Positions 26,627-34,074 of a stretch of DNA of 64,000 nt are shown in pieces. The notes beneath the pieces were generated by a model, which was given only the letters and a program-made list of their open reading frames with translations, was not told where the DNA came from and ran no database searches. Source of the stretch: Pseudarthrobacter oxydans. Its GTDB lineage: Bacteria; Actinomycetota; Actinomycetes; Actinomycetales; Micrococcaceae. The position numbers were made by a program, and so were the translations under genes. Position 1 is the first letter of the stretch; each line of letters opens with the position of its first letter. The stretch spans positions 1-64,000 of the forward strand of contig NZ_JABTYH010000010.1 of assembly GCF_013314975.1 (NCBI RefSeq). Reading direction: 5' to 3'.

Positions 26627-26857
26627 TCACGCGTGCTTCGGGGCGATTTCAACGGCGTCTCCGGCCAGATACATCCGGCGTGGAGCGTGACCGTCGATCC
26701 GGACCCACACCACGGACCCGTCCGGAGTCAGGTTGTCGATGACCCCGTGTCCGGACTGTCTGCCGGATTCGCGGACCGTGACTTCCTGCCCGGGTTCCAG
26801 AGGCCCCCAGGGACCCTGGGGGTCAGCATTAACGGCGGTGGGAGATGTCTCGTTCAT
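26627..26857 (-). CDS. Small hypothetical protein
   Basis: 76 residues, ATG 26857. The profile is a small SH3-like barrel: PGQEVTVRESGRQSGHGVIDNLTPDG, VVWVRIDG, MYLAGDAVEIAP. No family recognised. No good Shine-Dalgarno, but the frame has proper codon bias. Isolated between decayed genes. Confidence 0.6.
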   Translation of the reverse strand: MNETSPTAVNADPQGPWGPLEPGQEVTVRESGRQSGHGVIDNLTPDGSVVWVRIDGHAPRRMYLAGDAVEIAPKHA

Positions 26858-26974
26858 CTACAGATCGAAACAGATGTTGGTGAACGTTTCGTGAACCAGG
26901 CCATTGGGCCGTGCTATTCATCCGCGCGGCAGCCGTGGTGGCGGTTGCTCTTTGGGGTGCGGGTTAATGTCGTT

Positions 26975-27193
26975 TCACCAGTTGTGCTTTTCCACGGTGA
27001 GTCCGAACGGCACACTCTCGCTCAGCGCTACCGTGAACTGGTCCGCGCCCTGCCTGGTAACAAGGATGCCGCATCGATGCTCGATGACTGCCTGCTCCCG
27101 GAGAGCTGACACGGCTTTGTCCAGTTCAAGTTCCATATCGTTCCGGTTGGTGACTTTGATGGTCAGCGGCTGCTCGGACCTGATTGCGGGCAT
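26975..27193 (-). CDS. Small hypothetical protein
   Basis: 72 residues from ATG 27193. Ferredoxin-like pattern: strand LTIKVTNRND, helix MELELDKAVSALREQAVIEH, strand CGILVTRQG, strand DQFTVALS. Such small beta-alpha-beta proteins are common in Arthrobacter genomes without known function. It stands alone and the 220 bases upstream hold no other gene. Confidence 0.6.
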   Translation of the reverse strand: MPAIRSEQPLTIKVTNRNDMELELDKAVSALREQAVIEHRCGILVTRQGADQFTVALSESVPFGLTVEKHNW

Positions 27194-27416
27194 TGCGGTT
27201 CTTCCACTCGTCGGATATATGCAGGGATGGGGCGGGCAGGGCCACGCGAAGTGGTGGCCAGCCCGCCGCGGTGCCGGCTTAGTGCCGGTAGTTAGTCGGG
27301 GCCTGCTGCCCAAGGTGCCTTACTTTCCCGGCGGCTGCAACTTGAGTGGTTCACGTGAGGGCATTAGCGTGTAAGCGCTTGCATACGCGCGGTTTTTCGT
27401 GTTAGTCGTCGCCGCT

Positions 27417-27602
27417 TCAAACGGGGAAAGGAGCAAAAGCTCTGGAGGTGGTGCCACCGAGAACTTGCCCGCCGACCAGAACAGGAAGGATGCGACGCTG
27501 GAGTCGCTGGTTCCCCATACCGGGCTCGCCGGAAGGAATGACCAGGCCAGGCCTCGAGCCCCCATCCGGTCTCAAGCCTTCGGGGCGCTCCTCCGTGTCC
27601 AT
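27417..27602 (-). pseudogene. Truncated 5' end of a probable MFS gene
   Basis: ATG 27602 follows a very strong CCAGGAGG six bases upstream. The 61 codons end in QRRILPVLVGGQVLGGT, which looks like the cytoplasmic lead and start of the first helix of an MFS permease, and then run into an unrelated stop. A CsoR-type operator (27649-27664) lies in its promoter. I read it as the 5' remnant of a CsoR/CstR-controlled transporter cut by a deletion near 27440. The 27194-27416 stretch has no other gene. Confidence 0.45.
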
Positions 27603-27648
27603 GCCTGTCCTCCTGGTGTATTCCCGCGCGCACCGCCCAGGAATTCTT

Positions 27649-27664
27649 ATACCCTTAGGGGTAT
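27649..27664 (-). promoter_or_regulatory. CsoR/CstR-type operator
   Basis: ATACCCTTAGGGGTAT, a near-perfect dyad of the G/C-tract type bound by CsoR-family repressors. The same pattern occurs in front of cstR, the rhodanese operon and the CstB-like gene. It sits 47 bases upstream of the strong start at 27602. Confidence 0.75.
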
Positions 27665-27800
27665 TATACTCGCACCGGTGAGGTCCCGGTCGATCGCGCG
27701 GAACTGCCTTGTTCCTTACGGACCAACCCGGCACGTGCGAGGTTGCAATGACCCGCGGTACGTCCGACACCCCTCAAAAGTTCCCTATCACGCCATTCCT

Positions 27801-27818
27801 TAAATGTTTATACATTTA
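27801..27818 (+). promoter_or_regulatory. HutC-type GntR operator, copy 1
   Basis: TAAATGTTTATACATTTA, with core GTTTATAC matching the HutC-subfamily consensus GTNTANAC. It lies upstream of the riboswitch and the LysM/NlpC gene. Two other copies are at 29065 and 34002. Confidence 0.7.
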
Positions 27819-27889
27819 TGATTTTTCCGTGTAGATTTGGGCCCGTGCCGCCCATCAGGTGCTGCACCCTTGGCCTGTTACCGAGCCCT

Positions 27890-28055
27890 GCCGCCTGCCA
27901 AGGCCCATACATCAACAATCTCCGGCAGGGGCGGGGGAACCAAAAATACGGATTCAAAATTGAATCCTTGGGGTTAAGCCGCCGCATGTATTTCCGGCGG
28001 CCGGGTGACTCCCACCCGCATCCGACAGCTCACCTCGCAGGTATCGGGAGAGGTT
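27890..28055 (+). ncRNA. c-di-AMP (ydaO/yuaA) riboswitch
   Basis: The leader shows conserved ydaO blocks in order: GGCGGGGGAACC (27930s), CTTGGGGTTAA (about 27967), GGGTGACTCCCACCCG and CGACAGCTCACCTCGCAGG, ending in GGGAGAGGTT just before the ATG at 28061. In actinobacteria this class sits ahead of wall hydrolases such as Rpf and NlpC/P60 proteins and turns expression off when c-di-AMP is high. The downstream gene is of exactly that kind. The last block runs into the ribosome-binding site, which fits translational or combined control. Confidence 0.88.
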
Positions 28056-28060
28056 AAGCA

Positions 28061-28915
28061 ATGTCAAAGAGAAACGCCCGCCACAGGGCCGTCACCAGCA
28101 GCACCTTGTCCACCATTTCACGAAGCGTTTCCAGCCACGGCGGAGCAGTGGGCCGCCAGGCCGCCCTTGTCGTAGTCGGATCCGGGCTTGTGCTGAGCAT
28201 GGCCGTCCCAGCCCAAGCGGGCGCCACCGCATCCGACCCGCACGGGGGAACTGCTTCAGGCGCCATTTCCTCCCCGGCAGGTATTCCCGGCCAGGTGCCC
28301 GCTTCGGGGGCCTCCGTCCACACCGTGGTCGCCGGGGACACTTTAAGCCAGATAGGAGCGCTGCACGGAATCTCCCTGGATGAGATTCTGTCACTGAATG
28401 GACTTCACATGGCTTCGATCATCTATCCGGGGGACGTCATAACACTCTCCGGGGCGGCGGGCCTCCCGGGCCCGGAACAGGCTGCTGTTCCGGCACCGAG
28501 CACGACCGCAGTATCCGCCGGTGCGTCCGAGCAGCCTATGGCCCTGGCGTCGGCGAGCGTCGGTGGCGGACAGGGTGCACCGTCTTCACTTAACGGAGTG
28601 ATTCTGACCGCGGCTCAAGCCCAGATGGGCGCCGTCCAGGACTGCACTGTTCTGGGGGAAGTAGCCTTGCGGTCGGCAGGGATCCAAGGAGTCGGCGATG
28701 AATCGCCCGAGTCCCTGATGGCCTACGCCACGCCGGTATCGACGCCGGAACCCGGTGATTTTATCTACTATGCCGACGGTGGAATGGGATTCTCGCATAA
28801 CGCGGTCTACCTCGGTGACGGGCAAGCCATCCACAGCGGATGGAACGGCAACCAGACAGTAGTCTTCAGCGTCAATGTCGGTTCCGGACCTTCCTACTAC
28901 CGCGTGAACGCCTAG
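28061..28915 (+). CDS. Exported LysM / NlpC-P60-like wall hydrolase
   Basis: 284 residues. A signal region (about 30-53, ending VPAQA) is followed by one LysM domain (VHTVVAGDTLSQIGALHGIS...IYPGDVITL, about 88-132), a Ser/Ala-rich linker and a C-terminal NlpC/P60-like domain. In that domain the Cys is in QDCTVLGEVALRSAG, His in GFSHNAVYLG, and AIHSGW completes the pattern. It binds peptidoglycan by LysM and probably cleaves stem peptides. The c-di-AMP riboswitch links it to wall growth or resuscitation control. A HutC-type operator lies further upstream. Confidence 0.87.
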   Translation: MSKRNARHRAVTSSTLSTISRSVSSHGGAVGRQAALVVVGSGLVLSMAVPAQAGATASDPHGGTASGAISSPAGIPGQVPASGASVHTVVAGDTLSQIGALHGISLDEILSLNGLHMASIIYPGDVITLSGAAGLPGPEQAAVPAPSTTAVSAGASEQPMALASASVGGGQGAPSSLNGVILTAAQAQMGAVQDCTVLGEVALRSAGIQGVGDESPESLMAYATPVSTPEPGDFIYYADGGMGFSHNAVYLGDGQAIHSGWNGNQTVVFSVNVGSGPSYYRVNA

Positions 28916-28922
28916 TTCCCAA

Positions 28923-28962
28923 AGTCCGCGGTGCCTGACCACGCAGGCCGGCACCGCGGACT
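28923..28962 (+). terminator. Hairpin terminator
   Basis: Perfect 13-bp stem AGTCCGCGGTGCC / GGCACCGCGGACT, starting 7 bases after the wall-hydrolase stop. There is no T-tract, but such GC-rich stems are common actinobacterial terminators. Confidence 0.65.
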
Positions 28963-29064
28963 CACAGCGCCTGACCACAGAGCGAAACATCCGCATGCCC
29001 AGCAGGCGCCCCGATACCCAGGCTTTACACGCCGACGTCCGGACCGGTACCGTCCACAAAAAAG

Positions 29065-29081
29065 AAATGTATAAACATTTA
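29065..29081 (+). promoter_or_regulatory. HutC-type GntR operator, copy 2
   Basis: AAATGTATAAACATTTA with core GTATAAAC, fitting GTNTANAC. It lies 30 bases upstream of the DsbA-like start and probably overlaps its promoter. Confidence 0.7.
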
Positions 29082-29111
29082 GGACCTTTTTGGCCACTCT
29101 GAGGAGCCAGC

Positions 29112-29846
29112 ATGCCATCGCCTACCACCGGCACTTCCCGTAACCGACCCTGGACCATAGCGATTTCCACCCTCGGGGTGGCAGTCCTAATCCTGCTGGT
29201 TGGGATTTTCGCATATCAGGGAGGGGTATCCCAGGGTGCCGGCACCGAAGCGGCGCCCCGGGAATCCGCGGCGTCCGAGAACGCGCCGCTGGATATGTCC
29301 CGCAGAACAGCGGACGACCCGACAGCACTTGGCCCGGTCGACGCCCCGGTGGTCCTGGTCGAGTACGCAGACTACCGCTGCCCTTTCTGTGGGCTTTTCT
29401 CCCGCGATACCCTGCCGCCCCTGGTGGAAAAATACGTCAAGAGCGGTGAGTTGCGCGTTGAATGGCGTGACCTGCCGGTTTTCGGCGATCAGTCCACCAT
29501 GGCCGCTGTCGCCGGCCGCGCAGCCGGGAACCAGGGCAAGTTCTGGGAGTTCAACAAGGCAGCTTTCGCCATCGCCCCCGAACGGGGACATGCCGATCTT
29601 TCGCGGGAGCGTCTGGTGCAGATCGCACAAGAGGCCGGCGTGTCGGACATGACCCGGTTCGAAGCGGACCTGGACTCCACGGAACTGCAGCAGGCCGTTG
29701 CAAAAGATGCACAGGAAGCGGCATCCCTGGGTGCTACCGGAACACCCACATTCCTGGTCAATGACACGCCCCTGGTCGGCGCGCAGCCCCTGGCGACCTT
29801 CGAAAAGGCCATTGAAGCTGCGCTAAAAAAGGCTGAATCCCAGTAA
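29112..29846 (+). CDS. Membrane-anchored DsbA-like thiol oxidoreductase
   Basis: 244 residues. One N-terminal membrane anchor (about 14-36) is followed by an extracytoplasmic thioredoxin fold with active site C90-P-F-C93 (YADYRCPFCGLFSR), the DsbA helical insert and the cis-Pro loop GATGTPTFLV. The family member is of the MdbA/BdbD type that forms or isomerises disulfides outside the cell. It is the first gene of a three-gene unit and its stop overlaps the CcdA start (TAATG), which suggests that CcdA keeps it reduced. Confidence 0.9.
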   Translation: MPSPTTGTSRNRPWTIAISTLGVAVLILLVGIFAYQGGVSQGAGTEAAPRESAASENAPLDMSRRTADDPTALGPVDAPVVLVEYADYRCPFCGLFSRDTLPPLVEKYVKSGELRVEWRDLPVFGDQSTMAAVAGRAAGNQGKFWEFNKAAFAIAPERGHADLSRERLVQIAQEAGVSDMTRFEADLDSTELQQAVAKDAQEAASLGATGTPTFLVNDTPLVGAQPLATFEKAIEAALKKAESQ

Positions 29847-30715
29847 TGGTCATCGGATACGCGGGCGCCTTCCTGGGAGGCATCCTCACCCTGTTGAGCC
29901 CCTGCTCGGCACTTTTACTGCCGGCCTTTTTCGCCTACGCATTCTCCACCAGAACACGGCTCGTCGCGCGGACCGCCCTCTTCTACCTGGGCCTGCTTTC
30001 CACGCTGGTGCCGCTGGGAGTATTCGCCGGCACGCTCGGGTCTCTCGTAACCCAGCACCGCGGCATCCTGGTCGCCTCAGGCTCCGGAGTTGTTATCGCC
30101 CTGGGCCTCGCCCAGATCGCCGGGATCCGGATGCCATCCATTCTCCGGAACAACGCCCAGGCAGGATCCTCCCGCCTTTCGGTCTTCGCCCTCGGCGCTG
30201 TCTATGGCATCGCCGGGGTATGCACCGGACCCATTCTGGGTTCCATCCTGACCGTGGCGGCAGTGGGCGGCAACGCCCTGTACGGGGGAATCCTTCTGGC
30301 GGTCTACGCGCTCGGGATGGCACTGCCCCTGTTTGCGCTGTCCCTGCTGTGGGACAGGCTCGGCATTTCGGGCCGCCGCTGGTTGCGGCCACCGCCGGTG
30401 ACCATCGGCCGGTGGTCCAACTCCTGGGTCATGATCATCTCCGGCGCCCTCTCCATCGGCATCGGGGTCCTGCTGCTGGTCACAGACGGCACTGCCGGGC
30501 TCGGCGGAGTGCTCACCGTCACCGACCAATTCCAGCTCGAATCCACCGTCAGCGGAGCAGCTTCCGGTGTTCCGAACACCGTCTTCGCGCTGCTGGCCGC
30601 GGCCATACTGGCGGTCACTGCCGCCCTGTACTTCAAAAGCCAGCGCAACGGCCGACCCGCCAGCACCGACGCAGAGGCGAAATCAGAGGAAGCCATGAAC
30701 AAGGAGAACCGATGA
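29846..30715 (+). CDS. ccdA: CcdA-like thiol:disulfide transporter
   Basis: 289 residues, six to seven membrane helices. Two conserved Pro-Cys elements face each other: LLSPCSALLLPAFFAY (helix 1) and AGVCTGPILGSILT (helix 4), the cysteine pair that carries electrons across the membrane. A loop region with IGRWSNSWVMIISG and an extracytoplasmic segment follow. It accepts electrons from cytoplasmic thioredoxin and passes them to the DsbA-like partner. ATGA overlap with the next gene. Confidence 0.88.
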   Translation: MVIGYAGAFLGGILTLLSPCSALLLPAFFAYAFSTRTRLVARTALFYLGLLSTLVPLGVFAGTLGSLVTQHRGILVASGSGVVIALGLAQIAGIRMPSILRNNAQAGSSRLSVFALGAVYGIAGVCTGPILGSILTVAAVGGNALYGGILLAVYALGMALPLFALSLLWDRLGISGRRWLRPPPVTIGRWSNSWVMIISGALSIGIGVLLLVTDGTAGLGGVLTVTDQFQLESTVSGAASGVPNTVFALLAAAILAVTAALYFKSQRNGRPASTDAEAKSEEAMNKENR

Positions 30716-31227
30716 GCCCCCGTGTGTCTTTAAAGTCAGCCCTGGCCCAATGGCCCGGTCGACGCTGGCAGACCGCAGCCGTCGCCGCGGTGGCCACGTA
30801 CGTGGTGGTGGCAGTACCCACCGACCTCATCGACACTCCCCTGTTCAGCCGCGAGGTCCCTCCCACCTGGTGGTCCTTCCCAGTCCTGGCTGTCACCGCC
30901 GTCCTGACAGGGCTGCTGCTGGCCACCTATGTTTCCCGCGACCCAGCCTCCTCTGGCGAAGAGGGCGAGGAGGAGGGCCGTAAAGGGAAATTCGGGGCGG
31001 CAGGGGCCATCGTTTCCTTTTTCGCGGTCGGGTGCCCGGTCTGCAACAAGCTGGTGCTTCTGGCGCTGGGTACCTCCGGGGCCATGCAGTACTTTGAGCC
31101 GATCCAGCCGCTGCTGGCGGCTTTGTCCATTGCCCTGCTGCTGTGGGCGTTCGTTAAGAGGGCAACCTCTGAGGACCGCTGCCCGCTGCCGCGCAGGCAG
31201 ACCGCCGGTGCGGCGGCGGATGGGTAA
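30712..31227 (+). CDS. Membrane protein with a CPVC motif
   Basis: 171 residues, ATG overlapping the ccdA stop. There are four hydrophobic segments, a charged loop SGEEGEEEGRKGK and then FFAVGCPVCNKLVLLALG, where C108 and C111 begin a membrane helix. Some multi-pass thiol proteins (VKOR-like) place CxxC in this way, but the fold is not clearly VKOR. Coupling to the DsbA- and CcdA-like genes makes it a probable third component of a thiol relay. Family not recognised. Confidence 0.7.
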   Translation: MSPRVSLKSALAQWPGRRWQTAAVAAVATYVVVAVPTDLIDTPLFSREVPPTWWSFPVLAVTAVLTGLLLATYVSRDPASSGEEGEEEGRKGKFGAAGAIVSFFAVGCPVCNKLVLLALGTSGAMQYFEPIQPLLAALSIALLLWAFVKRATSEDRCPLPRRQTAGAAADG

Positions 31228-31240
31228 AGCGGGTTTCGCC

Positions 31241-32047
31241 TTAGTCCCGCCGGGGCGGGTTGGTCTTGCAGCCGAAGGCAGTCGCCATGGTCACGCGGCC
31301 GCCCAGGACATAGCTGCGCCGGAACTCGAGGTCACGGGCCCGGTGGCAGCCGGTCCGCTCGATCAACAACAGCGGAGAGCCCTCGGCACACCGGAGCAGG
31401 AGCGCCTGGGCGGGGCTGGCGAGCACGGCAGTGAGCTGCTCCGTGCCGCCGTCAAGGACCAGGCCGCACCGCCGGTCGAGCTCCCCGTACAGGGACGAGT
31501 CACGGAAGTCTGCCTCAAGTAATTTCCCTGCGGTGGCGGCGGGCAGCCAGACCTGGTCCAAGCCGATCGGTTCATCATCGGCAAGCCGGATCCGGGAGAG
31601 GTGGAACAGCTCTGCATCCGGGGGAAGGGAAAGCTTTGCCGCCACCTCCGGGTTGGTCACCAGGTGCTGCTCCAGGACCACGCTGGCGTGCTTCATGCCG
31701 GACTCGCGGATGGAGGCAAGGACGCTGTAGATCGGCCCGTAGGCCGTGCTCCTGCCGGCCACCACCATCGGCTTCCGCCCGGGGTGGGCGGTGATGTGCC
31801 CGGCGTCGCGCAGGGGTTTCAGGGCAGCCCGGATCGTGCCCCGGCTTACCCCATACCGCTGGGCCAGTTCCAATTCCCCAGGGAAGCCATCCCCAAACTC
31901 CCCGGCGAGAACCTCCTGCAGAAGTTCGTCACTGACGGTTTTCCACAGCGGGCCAACACTTGCCCGCCCAGCGGCGCCGCCCTCCGCGACTGATGCGAAC
32001 GCTTGTCCCTGCTGATCCTTCACACCGCTCCCGACGGTTGATTCCAC
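31241..32047 (-). CDS. GntR regulator, HutC subfamily
   Basis: 268 residues. The winged HTH is at about 35-100 (ELAQRYGVSRGTIRAALKPLRDAGHI), followed by a UTRA ligand domain (ELFHLSRIRLADDEPIGLDQVWLP, LYGELDRRCGL, LLLIERTGCHRARDLEFRRSYV). This makes it HutC-type, whose known operators are GTNTANAC. Three such palindromes sit in the promoters of neighbouring units (27801, 29065, 34002), so it is the likely regulator of the surrounding envelope/redox genes. Effector unknown. It converges on the DsbA-CcdA unit. Confidence 0.88.
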   Translation of the reverse strand: MESTVGSGVKDQQGQAFASVAEGGAAGRASVGPLWKTVSDELLQEVLAGEFGDGFPGELELAQRYGVSRGTIRAALKPLRDAGHITAHPGRKPMVVAGRSTAYGPIYSVLASIRESGMKHASVVLEQHLVTNPEVAAKLSLPPDAELFHLSRIRLADDEPIGLDQVWLPAATAGKLLEADFRDSSLYGELDRRCGLVLDGGTEQLTAVLASPAQALLLRCAEGSPLLLIERTGCHRARDLEFRRSYVLGGRVTMATAFGCKTNPPRRD

Positions 32048-32221
32048 AAAGCTGCTGGCATAACGACGTTACTGCATGCGGCTTTCCAACATCCCGGGGC
32101 TACACCCAACAGGTTCCTGCCGCACCCGTGTGTTCATACCCCGGGCGGTATGTGAAAGAAAGCTGGGAGACCCCAAGGTGTGCCATCAAGGAAAATAAAC
32201 CCGTCAGGCGAGGAGGCCAGA

Positions 32222-32450
32222 GTGACCCCACGTGCCCTGCGCCTTATCCGCGGCTGGACCGGCGCCCTCGCCGCCACGTCCGTCGCAGCCGCGTCACACG
32301 TGGTGGCAGGGGGAAGTTCCCCCGAGCCCCTCCTTCTCCAGTTGGCCCTTGCGTCGTGCGGCCTGGCTTGTACCGCCCTCACGGGGCGCGGTTTGTCCCT
32401 GTGGCGCCTCTCGGCCGGGGTTGCCCTCAGCCAGGGCACGGCCGGAGGAC
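32222..32450 (+). pseudogene. Truncated membrane-protein gene, 5' part
   Basis: From GTG 32222 the frame reads MTPRALRLIRGWTGALAATS and continues through two hydrophobic stretches (EPLLLQLALASCGLACTALTG and WRLSAGVALSQG) before it turns into low-complexity Arg-rich sequence. The first 75 residues resemble a small actinobacterial membrane protein of copper or iron loci. The reading is broken where a peroxidase fragment begins in another frame. The 174 bases upstream hold only promoter-type sequence. Confidence 0.55.
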
Positions 32451-32699
32451 GGTTCCCAGCGCATCTTCCGGCGTGCGTACAACTACGATGCCGCTCCCGG
32501 CGCCGGGGGAATTTCGGATTCCGGGCTGATCTTCGTGTCCTACCAGGCCGACGTCGAGAGGCAGTTCACCCCTATCCAGCGCCGGCTTGATGAGATGGAC
32601 ATGCTTAACCAGTGGACAAAGCCGATCGGTCGGCCGTGTTCGCCATCCCCCCCCGGGTGCCGCGAAGGCGGTTTCATCGGCGAAGGCCTGTTCACCTGA
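32451..32699 (+). pseudogene. 3' fragment of a Dyp-type peroxidase
   Basis: The frame IFRRAYNYDAAPGAGG, SDSGLIFVSYQADVERQFTPIQ, LDEMDMLNQWTKPIG and GGFIGEGLF corresponds to the C-terminal 80 residues of EfeB-like Dyp peroxidases, including the conserved RRAYNY. Within it one base is missing after ATCGGT and one extra base is present in a run of eight C, so the middle is frameshifted and then restored. There is no start codon. It is the scar of a deletion that joined it to the membrane-protein remnant. Confidence 0.7.
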
Positions 32700-32714
32700 C
32701 ACTGCAAGGAAGAG

Positions 32715-32758
32715 CCACGCACCATCCACCGGGTTGCCCCCGTGTGGGTGGTGCGTGG
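32715..32758. terminator. Bidirectional hairpin
   Basis: CCACGCACCA pairs with TGGTGCGTGG (plus partial pairing inside) between the peroxidase remnant and the convergent lipoprotein gene. Likely a shared terminator. Confidence 0.5.
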
Positions 32759-32796
32759 TCCCCGCCGGGACGGGCCGCGCAGCGCGGCGCTCTGAA

Positions 32797-34014
32797 TCAT
32801 GGGGCCGGGGTGGGTTCAGGCTTCGCGAGCACGTATCCGGCGCTGCTTTCACGGGAGGCAAAGATAGCTGAACCATCAGCGAGCACGGCCTCAGGAAGGA
32901 CAAACTGCCCGGATTCAAGGACTGCACCGGATTCAAGATCGATTCTTGCTGCCGCTCCGTTGATGCGCGCGTAGACCGCCACACCTCCCACGGCAGTGAC
33001 CTCAAGGTCCCGAAATTCTTGACGCCACAACAGACCTTTGCCCGGATGCACAGCAGTCAGGGTGTAGGCGCCGTTGGCCTGCTGTGCCGGCAACAGTGTC
33101 ACGCCTGAGGCGTCGTCCACTTTGGCGATCCCCGCCGGTTCTCCCGGCACCTGGACCAGGTTCTCACCGGTCAGCAGGTCATAGGCTACCGGAACACCGG
33201 CGCCGCTGGCGGTGGCCCATTCCAGAATCACCACACCCCCGCTGGACGGGCCGTATTGTCCACGGAATACTGGCCGCGCGTCCGGGTCCGCCCCGGGTGG
33301 ACGACTCATTTCGCCGGTGCTCCACAGCGCCTCACCGGATCCGGCATCCACGGCAGTAAGCACCACGCCGGAATCAAACAGGACGGTGCCGTGATGCTCA
33401 TACACTGCAACACCGGCGTCCACCTCAACCACGGAACCCGTGTCGGCATCGAGCACTGTGCCGGGCGCTTTTTCGGCGGTGAGTCCTTTGGGGGTGTTGG
33501 CGAAGATCAGGCCGCCGGTGGAGGGACCTGGCACTTCTGTGGGACCCCAAAGTTTTTCACCGTCATCCACGGCGAATGCCGTTGCCACCGTGACGCTGAC
33601 GGGCCCCTTCCCGTCAGTACGCGCGTCCGAATCAAGGATGACAATGGAGGGTTCACCGTTCACAGAGGTGAGCACGGTCCCCACACAGGAGGGGTTCGTG
33701 TCGATCCTCCACTGGGTGCCGGAGGAATTAAAGCCGTAGAAACTCAAGTTCTCCCTGCCGCCGGCAGGAAAGACGGAACCGGTGAAGGCCGAGCCGCTGC
33801 CCTTCGGAGCGCTGTCCACGGACACACTGCTAACGGGGCGGAAACCGGGAAAGTAATCTTTCCCTCCGGCGCTGGAAACGGCCCGGGTCAGCGGCTCCCC
33901 GACATCCACCTGCTGGGCTCCGATGCCGGAACCGCCGTCGGAGCAGGCGCTCAACAGCAGCAGTGCGGGGGCGGACAGGGCGGTCACCATCACCCATGAG
34001 TAATGTTTATACAT
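32797..34014 (-). CDS. PQQ-propeller-like lipoprotein
   Basis: 405 residues. ATG 34014 gives MYKHYSWVMVTALSAPALLLLSAC with a positively charged lead and lipobox LLSAC (Cys24); ATG 33990 is an alternative without charged lead. The body has repeated beta-propeller blades (GTVLDADTGSVVEVDAGVAV, LTAVDAGSGEALWSTGEM, VAYDLLTGENLVQVPG, ITAVHPGKGLLWRQEF-type), as in BamB/PQQ-like extracellular proteins. It is anchored to the outer membrane face and probably acts as a scaffold. The HutC-type palindrome covers the start, so repression there would be direct. Confidence 0.8.
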   Translation of the reverse strand: MYKHYSWVMVTALSAPALLLLSACSDGGSGIGAQQVDVGEPLTRAVSSAGGKDYFPGFRPVSSVSVDSAPKGSGSAFTGSVFPAGGRENLSFYGFNSSGTQWRIDTNPSCVGTVLTSVNGEPSIVILDSDARTDGKGPVSVTVATAFAVDDGEKLWGPTEVPGPSTGGLIFANTPKGLTAEKAPGTVLDADTGSVVEVDAGVAVYEHHGTVLFDSGVVLTAVDAGSGEALWSTGEMSRPPGADPDARPVFRGQYGPSSGGVVILEWATASGAGVPVAYDLLTGENLVQVPGEPAGIAKVDDASGVTLLPAQQANGAYTLTAVHPGKGLLWRQEFRDLEVTAVGGVAVYARINGAAARIDLESGAVLESGQFVLPEAVLADGSAIFASRESSAGYVLAKPEPTPAP

Positions 34015-34015
34015 T
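34002..34015 (-). promoter_or_regulatory. HutC-type GntR operator, copy 3
   Basis: AATGTTTATACATT with core GTTTATAC, overlapping the 5' end of the lipoprotein gene. It has the same core and flanks as the copies at 27801 and 29065. Confidence 0.65.
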
Positions 34016-34074
34016 TGGTGGCAGGCTACCACGCCTTGTGGTCCCCCCGGGCCGGCCGGCGTCAGGCCCCGTCG

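Noticed and set aside
27260..27803. Plus-strand 134-codon frame at 27399-27803
   Set aside because: It runs through the CsoR-type operator and promoter region, has no ribosome-binding site and no recognisable motif.
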